The notes: generated by a model from the sequence alone, not told the origin. A DNA stretch of 64,000 bases from Microbacterium proteolyticum (GCF_030818075.1 NZ_JAUSZZ010000001.1:1674001-1738000); one strand, 5' to 3'; counted from the stretch's first letter, positions 53,935-62,489 are shown. Numbers and translations are program-made.

Positions 53935-53980
53935 TTGCAACTTTTCTGGAATGGCTCTACGGTTACGTGGAATCGGTTCC
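53935..53980 (+). promoter_or_regulatory. Promoter and LacI-type operator 2 of the sugar transporter
   Basis: TTGCAA (53935-53940) and TACGGT (53958-53963) are spaced by 17 bases. The operator GGAATCGGTTCC (53969-53980), a one-base variant of operator 1, sits directly over the expected transcription start, a classic repressor position. Operator centres are 110 bp apart, which would permit looping. Confidence 0.72.
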
Positions 53981-54024
53981 CGATGGGACCCGGAGCACCA
54001 AAGAACTCAAAGAGGAGAGACCAC

Positions 54025-55353
54025 ATGGGTATGTCACAGCGGACTCGCCTGCTCGCGCCCGTCGGGTTGCTGGCAGTGGGTGCGGTCGCGCTCGCCGGCT
54101 GCGCCGAGGGCGACAGCAGCGGCGGCGGAGCCTCCGGAGGCGAAACCACCGTTCGCATCTCGGGAGGTATCACCGGTACCGAGGCCGACGCGCTGAACCA
54201 GAGCTTCGAGCAGTTCACCGCGGACACGGGGATCAAGGTCGTCTACACCGGCGACAAGAGCTTCGAGGGCAACATCGTCACGAAGGTGTCCGGTGGCGAC
54301 GCCCCCGACATCGCGATCGTCCCGCAGCCGGGTCTGCTCAAGACCCTCATCGGCACCGGCGAGGTGCAGGCGGCCTCCGACGCCGTGTCCGCCAACGTCG
54401 ACGAGTACTGGGGTGAGGACTGGAAGTCCTACGGCACGGAAGACGGCACGTTCTACGCCGCTCCGATGCTCGCCAACCTCAAGGGCTACGTCTGGTACTC
54501 GCCGGCCAAGTTCAAGGAGTGGGGCGTCGAGGTCCCGAAGACCCTCGACGAGCTCATGACGCTGACCGCGACGATCCAGCAGAAGACCGGCGCGGCCCCG
54601 TGGTGCGCGGGCTTCGCCTCCGACGCGGCATCCGGATGGCCGGGAACCGACTGGGTGGAAGACATGGTCCTCCGCCTCTCCGGCCCCGACGTGTACGACC
54701 AGTGGGTCGCCAACGAGGTGAAGTTCACCGACCCGCAGATCAAGGCGGCTTTCGACGCGGTGGGCGACATCCTCCTCAACCCCTCGTACGTCAACGCCGG
54801 CTTCGGTGACGTCAGCAGCATCAACTCGACCGCCTTCGCCGACGTCGCGGCCAAGGTCGCCGACGGCAGCTGCCCGATGACCCACCAGGCCTCGTTCCTC
54901 TCGGCCAACTTCCTGACGGTGACCAACGCCGCGGGTGAGACGCCCACGGTCGCGCCCGACGGCGACGTCTACGCGTTCCTGACCCCCGGCGTCACCGAGG
55001 GTGAGCTCGCGGTCGAGGGCGGCGGCGAGTTCGTCGCAGCCTTCTCCGACGACGAGAACGTGCAGAAGGTCGTCGAGTACATGTCGTCGCCCGAGTTCGC
55101 GGACGCCCGCGTCAAGCTCGGCGGCGTGATCTCCGCCAACAAGGGCGCCGACCCGTCGCTCGCTTCCAGCGAATTCCTCACCGAGGCGATGAAGACGCTG
55201 CAGGACCCGAACACCACCCTGCGCTTCGACGCCTCCGACCTCATGCCGGCGACCGTCGGTGCGGGCTCGTTCTGGAAGGGCATGGTCAGCTGGATCGACG
55301 GCACGCCGACCGACCAGGTGCTCAGCGACATCCAGGCCGGTTACGAGAACTGA
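54025..55353 (+). CDS. aglE: Sugar ABC transporter substrate-binding lipoprotein (AglE type, alpha-glucoside)
   Basis: A 442-residue family 1 solute-binding lipoprotein. The signal peptide ends at the lipobox LAGC near residue 24 and a Ser/Gly linker follows. The mature protein has TVRISGGITGTEADALNQS near residue 42, APDIAIVPQPGLL near residue 95 and WCAGFASDAASGWPGTDWVE near residue 193, which matches the alpha-glucoside-binding AglE group. ATG 54025 has an AGAGGAGAG ribosome site; the much longer upstream frame is untranslated leader. Expression should be controlled by the divergent LacI protein. A hairpin separates it from the permease genes. Confidence 0.86.
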   Translation: MGMSQRTRLLAPVGLLAVGAVALAGCAEGDSSGGGASGGETTVRISGGITGTEADALNQSFEQFTADTGIKVVYTGDKSFEGNIVTKVSGGDAPDIAIVPQPGLLKTLIGTGEVQAASDAVSANVDEYWGEDWKSYGTEDGTFYAAPMLANLKGYVWYSPAKFKEWGVEVPKTLDELMTLTATIQQKTGAAPWCAGFASDAASGWPGTDWVEDMVLRLSGPDVYDQWVANEVKFTDPQIKAAFDAVGDILLNPSYVNAGFGDVSSINSTAFADVAAKVADGSCPMTHQASFLSANFLTVTNAAGETPTVAPDGDVYAFLTPGVTEGELAVEGGGEFVAAFSDDENVQKVVEYMSSPEFADARVKLGGVISANKGADPSLASSEFLTEAMKTLQDPNTTLRFDASDLMPATVGAGSFWKGMVSWIDGTPTDQVLSDIQAGYEN

Positions 55354-55365
55354 TCCGACCGGACC

Positions 55366-55400
55366 CCGATGGGTCGTCCGCTCCGCGGGCGGCCCATCGG
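55366..55400 (+). terminator. Intra-operon hairpin between aglE and aglF
   Basis: A 16-bp stem (55366-55381 with 55385-55400, two G-T pairs, three-base loop) followed by TTCCACACTTTTCC. It lies 13 bases after the binding-protein stop and 82 bases before aglF. Such hairpins let the binding protein be made in excess of the permeases by partial termination or mRNA stabilisation. Confidence 0.7.
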
Positions 55401-55481
55401 TTCCACACTTTTCCATCCGCCCGACGCACCATCCGGGCTATCTTCAACGGTGAGCACGAAGGCGTGTTCGGGAGGGACGTC

Positions 55482-56834
55482 ATGACCACCACCAAGAACG
55501 CGGAGACGACGCCGGCAGCGTCGCCCCCGCCCAGCGGGCGCGAGAAGCCCGTCTCTCGCCGATCCGGCGGCAACCACCGCACCACATTGCTCGTCGTCCT
55601 CGTCGGCCTCATCCTCATCGTCGCCCTCTTCCTGTTCATGGTGACCAGGGCGCCCGTCGAGACCCGGCCGACCACCCTCGGGTTCTCGCTCAACAGCTTC
55701 TTCATCTGGCTGGGCGGCCTGAGCCCGATCGCGCAGATCCCGCTCGTCATCCTGGTGTTCGCCGCCGTCGTCGGCATCCTGCTGCTGCTCATCGAGTACG
55801 CACCGCGGTCGGGGAAGGGCTACTTCTGGCTCCGACTCGCGGCGTGCTTCGCGATCCCCGTGCTCGCGTTCATGCTGCTGCGGCCCTACCAGAACGCCGT
55901 CATCTACGTGCTCGGCATCGCGGTGCTCCTCGGCGCCATCCTCTTCTACGCCGACTACCGGTCGCGTCAGGGCGCGGGATACCTGTTCCAGCTCATCCTC
56001 TTCGCCGCGCCAGCCGCGATCCTGCTGCTGCTCGGGCTGGTGTACCCCGCGATCACGACGTTCTTCCAGTCGTTCTTCGACAAGACGGGTGACAACTTCG
56101 TCGGGCTCGAGAACTACATCTGGACCTTCACCAACCCCGAGGGCTTCTGGTCGGTCATCAACACCCTCATCTGGGTGCTGCTCGCTCCGACCATCGCGAC
56201 GGCGATCGGTCTCGCGTATGCCGTGTTCATCGACCGTGCGGCGGGGGAGAAGTACCTCAAGGTGCTCATCTTCATGCCGTTCGCCATCTCGTTCGTGGGC
56301 GCCGGCATCATCTGGAAGTTCGTCTACGACTTCCGCCAGGGCGACCAGCTCGGCATCCTGAACGCCATCGTCACCGCCTTCGGCGGTCAGCCGATCTCGT
56401 GGCTGTCGGCGGCGCCCCTGGTCAACACGCTGCTGCTCGTCGTGGTCTTCATCTGGAGCCAGACGGGTCTGGCGATGGTCATCCTGTCGGCGGCGATCAA
56501 GGCCGTACCGCCGGAGCAGATGGAGGCGGCTGAGCTCGACGGCGCGAGCGCGTGGGAGCGTTTCATCAACGTCACCGTGCCCGGCATCCGTTCGTCGCTC
56601 ATCGTCGTCCTGACGACGATCGCCATCGGCGCGCTGAAGATCTACGACATCGTCGCCGTCATGACCGGTGGTCGTAACGACTCGACCGTGCTGGCCTTCG
56701 AGATGGTCAACCAGCAGCAGCGGTTCCAGAGCTACGGGCACTCCGCAGCGCTGGCCGTGGTGCTGTTCCTGTTCGTGCTGCCGCTGATCATCTTCAACGT
56801 GCGCCAGATCCGCAAGCAGAGGGAAGTGCGATGA
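55482..56834 (+). CDS. aglF: Sugar ABC transporter permease (AglF/MalF type) with N-terminal membrane extension
   Basis: A 450-residue permease. The C-terminal 280 residues form the usual MalF-type permease with the EAA loop PPEQMEAAELDGASAWERF near residue 345. The N-terminal 170 residues add about four to five extra hydrophobic segments (TTLLVVLVGLILIVALFLF, then IPLVILVFAAVVGILLLL, then AVIYVLGIAVLLGAILFY), more than typical members have. ATG 55482 has a GGGAGGGA ribosome site. The stop overlaps aglG (ATGA). Confidence 0.86.
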   Translation: MTTTKNAETTPAASPPPSGREKPVSRRSGGNHRTTLLVVLVGLILIVALFLFMVTRAPVETRPTTLGFSLNSFFIWLGGLSPIAQIPLVILVFAAVVGILLLLIEYAPRSGKGYFWLRLAACFAIPVLAFMLLRPYQNAVIYVLGIAVLLGAILFYADYRSRQGAGYLFQLILFAAPAAILLLLGLVYPAITTFFQSFFDKTGDNFVGLENYIWTFTNPEGFWSVINTLIWVLLAPTIATAIGLAYAVFIDRAAGEKYLKVLIFMPFAISFVGAGIIWKFVYDFRQGDQLGILNAIVTAFGGQPISWLSAAPLVNTLLLVVVFIWSQTGLAMVILSAAIKAVPPEQMEAAELDGASAWERFINVTVPGIRSSLIVVLTTIAIGALKIYDIVAVMTGGRNDSTVLAFEMVNQQQRFQSYGHSAALAVVLFLFVLPLIIFNVRQIRKQREVR

Positions 56835-57808
56835 CCACCTCCACCGTGGTGCTCGAGCCCACCACCGATACCCGCACGGCCCGTCAGGTCGCGCGCGATA
56901 CGCGCAAGCACGAGGCGATGGCGCGCAAGCGCCTGACCTCCAAGGGGGCGACGATCGCGGCTGTCGCGATCGCCTTCTTCTGGACCATCCCGACGTTCGG
57001 CCTGTTCGTCACGTCGTTCCGCCCCGGCTCGGACACGCAGTCGACCGGATGGTGGACGGTGTTCACCGATCCCTCGTTCACGCTGGAGAACTACCGGCTG
57101 GCGCTGACCTCGGGCGGCACCGCCCTCACGCTGGCCGCGTCGTTCCTGAACTCGCTGGCCATCACCATTCCGGTGGTGCTCTTCGCGCTCGCGATCGCCT
57201 CGCTCATCGCGTACGCGTTCGCGTGGATCGACTTCAAGGGCCGCAACTTCTTCTTCATCTTCATCTTCGCGCTGCAGATCGTGCCGCTGCAGATGGCCCT
57301 GGTGCCGCTGCTCAGCCTGTTCTCGCGGGGACTGACGATCAACGACGTCACGATCTTCCCGGGCTTCGACCTGCGCGGTGTGGAGCACAGCTTCGCCACC
57401 GTGTGGATCGCGCACGTGATCTTCGCGATGCCGCTGGCCATCTTCCTGCTGCACAACTTCATCGCCGAAATTCCGCACGAGGTCATCGAGGCGGCGCGCG
57501 TCGACGGTGCAGGACACGGGCAGATCTTCTTCCGCCTGATCCTGCCGCTCGCCGCCCCGGCGCTGGCATCCTTCGCGGTGCTGGAGTTCATCTGGGTGTG
57601 GAACGACCTGCTGGTGGCGACGATCTTCGCGCCATCGTCATCGCTCCCACTGACGCAATCGTTGAACTCGTTGTCGGGCACGTGGGGCGACCAGTGGTTC
57701 CTCCAGTCCGCAGGAACGTTCATCTCGATCCTGGTTCCGCTCGTGGTGTTCTTCCTGCTGCAGCGCTTCTTCGTGCGCGGCCTGCTGGCGGGCGCGACGA
57801 AGGGCTGA
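56831..57808 (+). CDS. aglG: Sugar ABC transporter permease (AglG/MalG type)
   Basis: A 325-residue second permease with six to seven hydrophobic segments. The EAA loop is EIPHEVIEAARVDGAGHGQIF near residue 215. Segment 1 is AAVAIAFFWTIPTFGLFVTSF near residue 44. The ATG overlaps the aglF stop. No ATPase gene lies in this locus, so it probably uses a shared MsiK/UgpC-type ATPase encoded elsewhere, as is common in actinobacteria. A strong terminator follows. Confidence 0.9.
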   Translation: MTTSTVVLEPTTDTRTARQVARDTRKHEAMARKRLTSKGATIAAVAIAFFWTIPTFGLFVTSFRPGSDTQSTGWWTVFTDPSFTLENYRLALTSGGTALTLAASFLNSLAITIPVVLFALAIASLIAYAFAWIDFKGRNFFFIFIFALQIVPLQMALVPLLSLFSRGLTINDVTIFPGFDLRGVEHSFATVWIAHVIFAMPLAIFLLHNFIAEIPHEVIEAARVDGAGHGQIFFRLILPLAAPALASFAVLEFIWVWNDLLVATIFAPSSSLPLTQSLNSLSGTWGDQWFLQSAGTFISILVPLVVFFLLQRFFVRGLLAGATKG

Positions 57809-57821
57809 TCCCGAGACGACG

Positions 57822-57857
57822 AAGGGGCGTGACACCGGTGGGGGTGTCACGCCCCTT
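57822..57857 (+). terminator. Strong terminator after the sugar transporter operon
   Basis: A perfect 15-bp stem, AAGGGGCGTGACACC (57822-57836) and GGTGTCACGCCCCTT (57843-57857), with a six-base loop and TCTCG following; it begins 13 bases after the aglG stop. Confidence 0.9.
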
Positions 57858-58023
57858 TCTCGTGCGGCGGGTGGCGGGACCGCTTGGCGTGCGGTGGGGT
57901 GGCGGTGCGGCTTGGCGTGCGGTGGGGTGGTGTGTGCGGTGGATGGCCGCGAGGCTGCCCGGGGTGTGCGATGTGGGAACGTTCGCGCGTGCGCGACCGC
58001 GGCGGTGGGGGCTGGTGCGTGTC

Positions 58024-58090
58024 GCATAAACGGCATCCGTGCGCGGAAACACGGTGACGGAGTGTTTATGCGCACGGATCGTGTTTATGC
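58024..58090. repeat. Palindrome family D, copy 6
   Basis: 67 bp; the 30-base arms pair at 24 positions around the loop GTGACGG. The left arm reads GCATAAACGGCATCCGTGCG, differing from copies 1-5 at the CACG core; the right arm ends in the invariant GATCGTGTTTATGC. Confidence 0.88.
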
Positions 58091-58221
58091 GTGGGCGGCG
58101 GCGAGCAGGGCGCCGGGCGCGGCGGCGACGGCGGTTGCGCCGAGCGCGGGTCGGGCGCGGCCCCGCGTGGCCGGGCGGGACTGCACGGGATGCGACCGCG
58201 GCGGCGGGGATGGTGCGTGTC

Positions 58222-58288
58222 GCATAAACGGCATCCGTGCGCGGAAACACGCTGACGGAGTGTTTATGCCCACGGATTGTGTTTATGC
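58222..58288. repeat. Palindrome family D, copy 7
   Basis: 67 bp, nearly identical to copy 6 with loop CTGACGG and a right arm ending GATTGTGTTTATGC. Confidence 0.88.
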
Positions 58289-58446
58289 GTGGGTGGTGGC
58301 GAGCAGGGCGCCGGGCGCGGCGGCGACGGCGGTTGCGCTGAGCGCGGCGGCGACGGCGGTTGCGCTGAGCGCGGGTCGGGCGCGGCCCCGCGTGGCCGGG
58401 CGGGACTGCACGGGATGCGACCGCGGCGGCGGGGATGGTGCGTGTC

Positions 58447-58513
58447 GCATAAACGGCATCCGTGCGCGGAAACACGGTGACGGAGTGTTTATGCGCACGG
58501 ATCGTGTTTATGC
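58447..58513. repeat. Palindrome family D, copy 8
   Basis: 67 bp, identical to copy 6 as far as can be compared by eye. Confidence 0.88.
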
Positions 58514-58700
58514 GTGGGTGAGGGCCGCAATGCGGCGGGCCGGCGTCGTCGGCGCGGCCGGGGGCGGCACCGCACGGCGGCACACCGGCCCGGCGCCGGC
58601 GGCCCGGCACGGCGAGGTGCGCCGGGGCCGCGCGCCGCCGGTCGGGCACGGCGAGGTGCGGTGCGGCGGCGCGCCGGCGAGGCGGAGGCAGGGGCGCGGG

Positions 58701-59372
58701 TCAGGCGCTGCAGCCGAGGCGCGACTGGATATCGCGCATGGCGTCGATCTCCGCGGACTGGCCGCTGACGATGGTGCCCGCGACCTCTTCCACGCGGGCG
58801 TCCTCGCCGAGCTCGATGACGGCCTGCGCCATCGGGATCGCGCCCTGGTGGTGGCGGATCATGAGGGAGAGGAAGAGGCAGTCGGCGGGGCGGCCCTCGA
58901 GCGTCCGGAGCTCGTCGAGCTCGGCATCCGAGGCCATGCCCATCTCGGCCATCAACTGCTCCGTCGTGAGCGCCGCGGTGTCGCCGTGGCTGTGTTCGCC
59001 CGACGATTCCATCCACGTCATGAGCGGCTGGTCCGACGCCTGGGGCAGGCCCCACTCGACCAGCCAGCCGTACATCTCGCCGCGCTGACCCGACTGCGTG
59101 GTCGCGATGTCGTACGACAGGGTGCGCAGTTCGTCGTCGTCGGTCTTGCGGTAGATCTCCATCGCCATGAGCACCGCCTGCGTGTGGTGCACCTGCATGT
59201 CGCGGGCGAAGCCGGCATCCGCGGACGTGTCGGAGGGGTGCGCGGGAGCCGCCGTCGCACCAAACGCGGTGAAGCGCCCGATCGCGAAGGCCACGGCGAT
59301 GACCGCGACGGCAACGACCGCGACGACGATCCAGCGGACCGCGGGACGCGCCGCCGGAGCGTCGTCGCTCAC
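58701..59372 (-). CDS. DUF305 domain membrane-anchored protein
   Basis: A 223-residue protein with one N-terminal membrane segment (WIVVAVVAVAVIAVAFAIGRF near residue 14) and an extracytoplasmic four-helix DUF305 domain of ferritin-like appearance. Histidine-rich motifs typical of the family are ARDMQVHHTQAVLMAMEI near residue 55 and LSLMIRHHQGAIPMAQAV near residue 170; the paired histidines suggest metal (often copper) binding. The GTG at 59372 follows the DUF3105 stop by one base, so the two are co-transcribed. DUF305 and DUF3105 genes are frequent neighbours in actinobacteria; the exact function is unknown. Confidence 0.85.
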   Translation of the reverse strand: MSDDAPAARPAVRWIVVAVVAVAVIAVAFAIGRFTAFGATAAPAHPSDTSADAGFARDMQVHHTQAVLMAMEIYRKTDDDELRTLSYDIATTQSGQRGEMYGWLVEWGLPQASDQPLMTWMESSGEHSHGDTAALTTEQLMAEMGMASDAELDELRTLEGRPADCLFLSLMIRHHQGAIPMAQAVIELGEDARVEEVAGTIVSGQSAEIDAMRDIQSRLGCSA

Positions 59373-59373
59373 G

Positions 59374-60081
59374 TCAGGCCTTGCCCGGGCCGTCGATGGC
59401 GCCCGAGCAGGTGGCGTTGGGCTCGGGGACGTTCTGGCTGCGCCAGTACTCCGTGAAGAACTCCTTGATGCGCGGGTCGGCGGGGTCGTCGACCTTGAGC
59501 TGGTGGTTCCAGCCGCTCACGGCGACGGGGGTGTCCATGTCGGGGTACGGGGAGAGGATCGCGTAGCTGGAGGGCATGACGGCCTTCAGCGCGTCGATGC
59601 CGGCCTCGTCGACCCGCGCCGGGTCGTAGGTGACCCAGATGGCGCCGTGCTCCATCGAGTGCACCGCGTGCTCGTTCTGCTGCGGCTCCGTGTAGATGCC
59701 GCAGTTGAGCCAGTACGGGTTGTGCGGTCCGCCGGCGGGCGGGTTCTGCTCGTAGGTCACCGGGTCTTGCGTGTGATCGGAGCGGTTCTCGAAGGTCTGC
59801 ACGCCGTCGATCTCCTGGCCCGTGGAGTTACCGGCCTCGTAGCTGGGCGCCGGCGCGGGAGCGAAGACGAAGGATGCGACGACCAGACCGATCACGGCGA
59901 GGGATGCCACGGACCCCACGACCCACCAGACGAGCTTGCCGCGCTTACGCCGGGCGACCTGCTTCTGGTACTCGGCCAGCTTCTCCTGGCGCTTCTGCTC
60001 GCGCTGCTGCTTGACGGTCAGGTCGAGCTGAGCCTGGGTGGCGGGATTACCGCTCGAGCGCTTGTCGGGGGAGGGGGTCAT
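59374..60081 (-). CDS. DUF3105 domain membrane protein
   Basis: A 235-residue protein with a lysine/glutamine-rich cytoplasmic N-terminal coil (QREQKRQEKLAEYQKQVARR near residue 26), one transmembrane helix (LVWWVVGSVASLAVIGLVVASFVF near residue 50) and an outside DUF3105 domain. Conserved features are GGPHNPYWLNCGIY near residue 116 and HAVHSMEHGAIWVTYDP near residue 138, with Cys and several His that may bind metal. ATG 60081 is supported by the family N-terminus. It is the first gene of the DUF3105-DUF305 pair and divergent from the Bcr/CflA exporter. Confidence 0.85.
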   Translation of the reverse strand: MTPSPDKRSSGNPATQAQLDLTVKQQREQKRQEKLAEYQKQVARRKRGKLVWWVVGSVASLAVIGLVVASFVFAPAPAPSYEAGNSTGQEIDGVQTFENRSDHTQDPVTYEQNPPAGGPHNPYWLNCGIYTEPQQNEHAVHSMEHGAIWVTYDPARVDEAGIDALKAVMPSSYAILSPYPDMDTPVAVSGWNHQLKVDDPADPRIKEFFTEYWRSQNVPEPNATCSGAIDGPGKA

Positions 60082-60212
60082 GCGTCGTGTTCGTCTCTCT
60101 TCGGGGCGGGACACATCGGCATCCGCCGACACGTCCAGCCTATTCGGGCGAATGGGCCGAAGGCCTGGGAGGAACCCCCGAGCCGGGATGGTGGCCGGTG
60201 GGGGTGTCGCGG

Positions 60213-60239
60213 TAGTATGACGAAGTCGAATCGATTCGA
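60213..60239. promoter_or_regulatory. Candidate -10 element and palindromic operator before the Bcr/CflA gene
   Basis: TAGTAT (60213-60218) is a possible -10 hexamer. The perfect 14-bp palindrome TCGAATCGATTCGA (60226-60239) follows at the expected start of transcription and directly precedes the ATG at 60246. It looks like a TetR- or MarR-type operator, but no regulator gene is adjacent. Confidence 0.4.
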
Positions 60240-60245
60240 GGTTCG

Positions 60246-61688
60246 ATGTTCCCCCCACTTTCTCAGCCCGACTCGGTCGGGCTGTCCGTCGTTCGAAACG
60301 AAATCAGACGCGTGCTCGATACTGCCTCCCACCCCGTCATCACCCCCTCTCCGGCGCCGTCTCCGGCCGCGCCGTCCGACCAGGCGCCCGCGCGCCCCTC
60401 CCCGTCGACGACCGGTGCCATCCGGACGCTGGGGAAGAACCCGGCGACCGCGCCGATCGTGCTGCACCCCGGCGACGCCATCCCCTCGTCCCGCCGCGCG
60501 CTGTACATCGTCCTCCTCGGCGCGCTGACCGCCCTCGGGCCGTTCACGATCGACCTGTACCTGCCCGCCTTCCCCGTCCTCGAGGCCGACTTCCAGACGT
60601 CCGCCGCCGCCATCCAGCTCACCCTGACCGGCACGATGATCGGTTTCGCGCTCGGGCAGCTCATCGTGGGTCCGCTCAGCGACAAAGTCGGGCGCCGCAT
60701 CCCGCTGCTCGCGGTGACCGCCCTGCACGTGGCGGCGAGCATCTTCGCCGCGCTCGCGCCGACCCTCGGCACCCTCTCGGTCGCACGCGTGCTCATGGGC
60801 GCCGGCGCCGCCGCGGGCGGTGTCGTGGCCGCGGCCGTCATCCGCGACCTGTTCGGCGGGCGTCGCCTGGTGATCATGCTGTCGCGCATGGCGATGGTCT
60901 CGGGCGTCGCTCCCGTCCTGGCGCCCTTGGCCGGCTCCGCGCTGCTGTTGGTGATGAACTGGCGCGGCATCTTCGTGGTGCTCGCCGTTTACGGCGCGGT
61001 CATGCTCGTCTCGGCCATCGTCTTCATCCCCGAGACCCTGCCTCCCGCGCGGCGCGGCGGACCGGGCGCGACGACGGTCTGGCAGCGGTACGGCAGCGTG
61101 TTCCGCGACCGCGTCTTCATCGGCGTCCTGGTGATCGGTGCGATGGCCTTCAGCGGTCTGTTCTCGTACCTGTCGGCATCCTCGTTCCTGTTCCAGGTGA
61201 CCTACGGCTTCAACCCGCAGCAGTACGGCGTGCTGTTCGCGGTGAACTCGGTGGGCGTCGTGGTCGGTGTGCAGGTGGCGTCGCGGCTCGCCGCGCGTTT
61301 CGGTCCGCAGTGGGTGCTCGCGGTCTCGACCGCCGTGCTCGTGCTCGCGGGCGGGACCATCGTGCTCACCGACCAACTCGGTCTGGGGCTGTGGGGCACG
61401 ATCATCCCGCTGTTCTTCTTCATGACCGCGTGCGGCTTCACCTTCCCGTGCGCGCAGGTGCTCGCGCTCGACCGGCACGGCAAGGCCGCCGGCACGGCGC
61501 AATCGATCATCGGTGCCGCCAACTTCGGCGTCGCGGGCGTCATCTCCCCGCTGGTGGGTCTGCTCGCCACCGGTTCCGGCATCACCGCGACGACGATGGC
61601 ATCCGTGATGGTGGGCTGCGCCGTCATCGGTGTGATCGCGCTGTGGACGTTGGTGCGTCCGCGGACGGTGGAGCGCCTCGCGCCCTGA
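60246..61688 (+). CDS. Bcr/CflA-family MFS multidrug exporter
   Basis: A 480-residue (or shorter) exporter with 12 hydrophobic segments. Characteristic stretches are ALTALGPFTIDLYLPAFPVL near residue 92, GPLSDKVGRRIPLLA near residue 139 (motif A) and VLMGAGAAAGGVVAAAVIRDLF near residue 180. The first 75 residues are Pro/Ala/Ser-rich and not part of the transporter, so a later GTG start at 60312 is also plausible. Its substrate range (bicyclomycin, chloramphenicol or other drugs in relatives) cannot be predicted. Confidence 0.85.
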   Translation: MFPPLSQPDSVGLSVVRNEIRRVLDTASHPVITPSPAPSPAAPSDQAPARPSPSTTGAIRTLGKNPATAPIVLHPGDAIPSSRRALYIVLLGALTALGPFTIDLYLPAFPVLEADFQTSAAAIQLTLTGTMIGFALGQLIVGPLSDKVGRRIPLLAVTALHVAASIFAALAPTLGTLSVARVLMGAGAAAGGVVAAAVIRDLFGGRRLVIMLSRMAMVSGVAPVLAPLAGSALLLVMNWRGIFVVLAVYGAVMLVSAIVFIPETLPPARRGGPGATTVWQRYGSVFRDRVFIGVLVIGAMAFSGLFSYLSASSFLFQVTYGFNPQQYGVLFAVNSVGVVVGVQVASRLAARFGPQWVLAVSTAVLVLAGGTIVLTDQLGLGLWGTIIPLFFFMTACGFTFPCAQVLALDRHGKAAGTAQSIIGAANFGVAGVISPLVGLLATGSGITATTMASVMVGCAVIGVIALWTLVRPRTVERLAP

Positions 61689-61690
61689 TC

Positions 61691-61719
61691 GCGGTCGCGA
61701 ACAGTAGCAGAGCGACCGC
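61691..61719 (+). terminator. Weak hairpin after the Bcr/CflA gene
   Basis: GCGGTCGC (61691-61698) and GCGACCGC (61712-61719) form an 8-bp stem two bases after the stop. There is no T-run, so termination is uncertain. Confidence 0.45.
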
Positions 61720-61781
61720 GAACCCCCGCCTGTCGTGCGGGACCGTTCCCACGACCCCCGCCCGCGCGGCATCATGAGTCG

Positions 61782-62480
61782 ATGGATGACAGGGCGATCG
61801 ACGATGTTCTCGACACGCGTCCGCAGCGGTCCCGGGCCGTCGTGGGCGTCGTGCTCATCGCACTGGCGTGCGGGCTCGGGGCGTGGGTGTTCTTCCGCGG
61901 TCCGAGCCCGTTCGTCGTCGACGTGTGGTGGAACCAGTTGTTCGCTGCCGCTCCGTCGCAGCCGGTCTACGTCTTCGCGTTGATCATGGATCAGGTGGGC
62001 GGGCACCTGACGGCGGTGGTCATCGTGCCCGTGCTCGGGGCGCTCGCCCTGTTCCTGTCGCGCCGACGATGGTCGGCGCTGTACTTCCTGTCGGCCTCGG
62101 TGGGCAGCGCGCTGCTCGTGCAAGTGGTCAAGCACACGTTCGGCCGGGCCCGGCCCGAGGACATCCTCATCCTCAGCGACTACGGTTCGTTCCCCTCCGG
62201 CCACACGGCCAACGCGGCCACCATCGCCGTGGTCGCCGCCGTGCTGTTCCCGCACCTGGGAGTGCGGATCGCCGGGGTGGCCTGGGTGGTGCTGATGGCG
62301 TTCAGCCGCACGTACCTGCACGCGCATTGGCTTTCCGACACCATCGGTGGCGCTCTCATCGGCGCGGGTGCGGCCTTCGTCTTCGCTGCGGCGTTCTCGC
62401 GTCTGCGCGCTCGCGACGAGGACCGCCTGGCGATCCGACGCGCATATCGGACGGATGCCGCGACCCCGACCGCGTCATAG
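61782..62480 (+). CDS. PAP2-family membrane phosphatase
   Basis: A 232-residue lipid phosphatase with five to six hydrophobic segments. All three parts of the PAP2 signature are present: KHTFGRARP near residue 116, PSGHTANA near residue 138 and SRTYLHAHWLSDTIGG near residue 175, giving the catalytic Arg, His and nucleophile His with its Asp. It may dephosphorylate phosphatidic acid, undecaprenyl pyrophosphate or a similar lipid on the outer face of the membrane. It is followed ten bases later by the HerA-type gene, but no functional link is evident. Confidence 0.9.
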   Translation: MDDRAIDDVLDTRPQRSRAVVGVVLIALACGLGAWVFFRGPSPFVVDVWWNQLFAAAPSQPVYVFALIMDQVGGHLTAVVIVPVLGALALFLSRRRWSALYFLSASVGSALLVQVVKHTFGRARPEDILILSDYGSFPSGHTANAATIAVVAAVLFPHLGVRIAGVAWVVLMAFSRTYLHAHWLSDTIGGALIGAGAAFVFAAAFSRLRARDEDRLAIRRAYRTDAATPTAS

Positions 62481-62489
62481 GCTGGCGCC

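Larger units (their letters stand above)
57859..58700. repeat. Tandem array of family D palindromes with 198-225-bp units
   Basis: Three units, each a GC-rich spacer (GTGGGCGG...GGGCGGGACTGCACGGGATGCGACCGCGGCGGCGGGGATGGTGCGTGTC) plus a 67-bp family D palindrome starting at 58024, 58222 and 58447. The third spacing is longer because a 27-bp piece, GGCGGCGACGGCGGTTGCGC-type, is duplicated. The end (58520-58700) is GC-rich with CGGGCACGGCGAGGTGCG repeats. The repetitive open frames are not genes. Confidence 0.82.

Noticed and set aside
53818..54024. Longer start of the sugar-binding protein at a GTG at 53818
   Set aside because: It would place both LacI operators and the promoter inside the coding region and put 69 residues before the signal peptide.
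57894..59456. A 520-codon plus-strand open frame with repeated RINGIRARKHGDG-like segments
   Set aside because: It is the translation of the tandem family D palindromes and then the antisense of the DUF305/DUF3105 genes. It has no ribosome site or recognisable domain.
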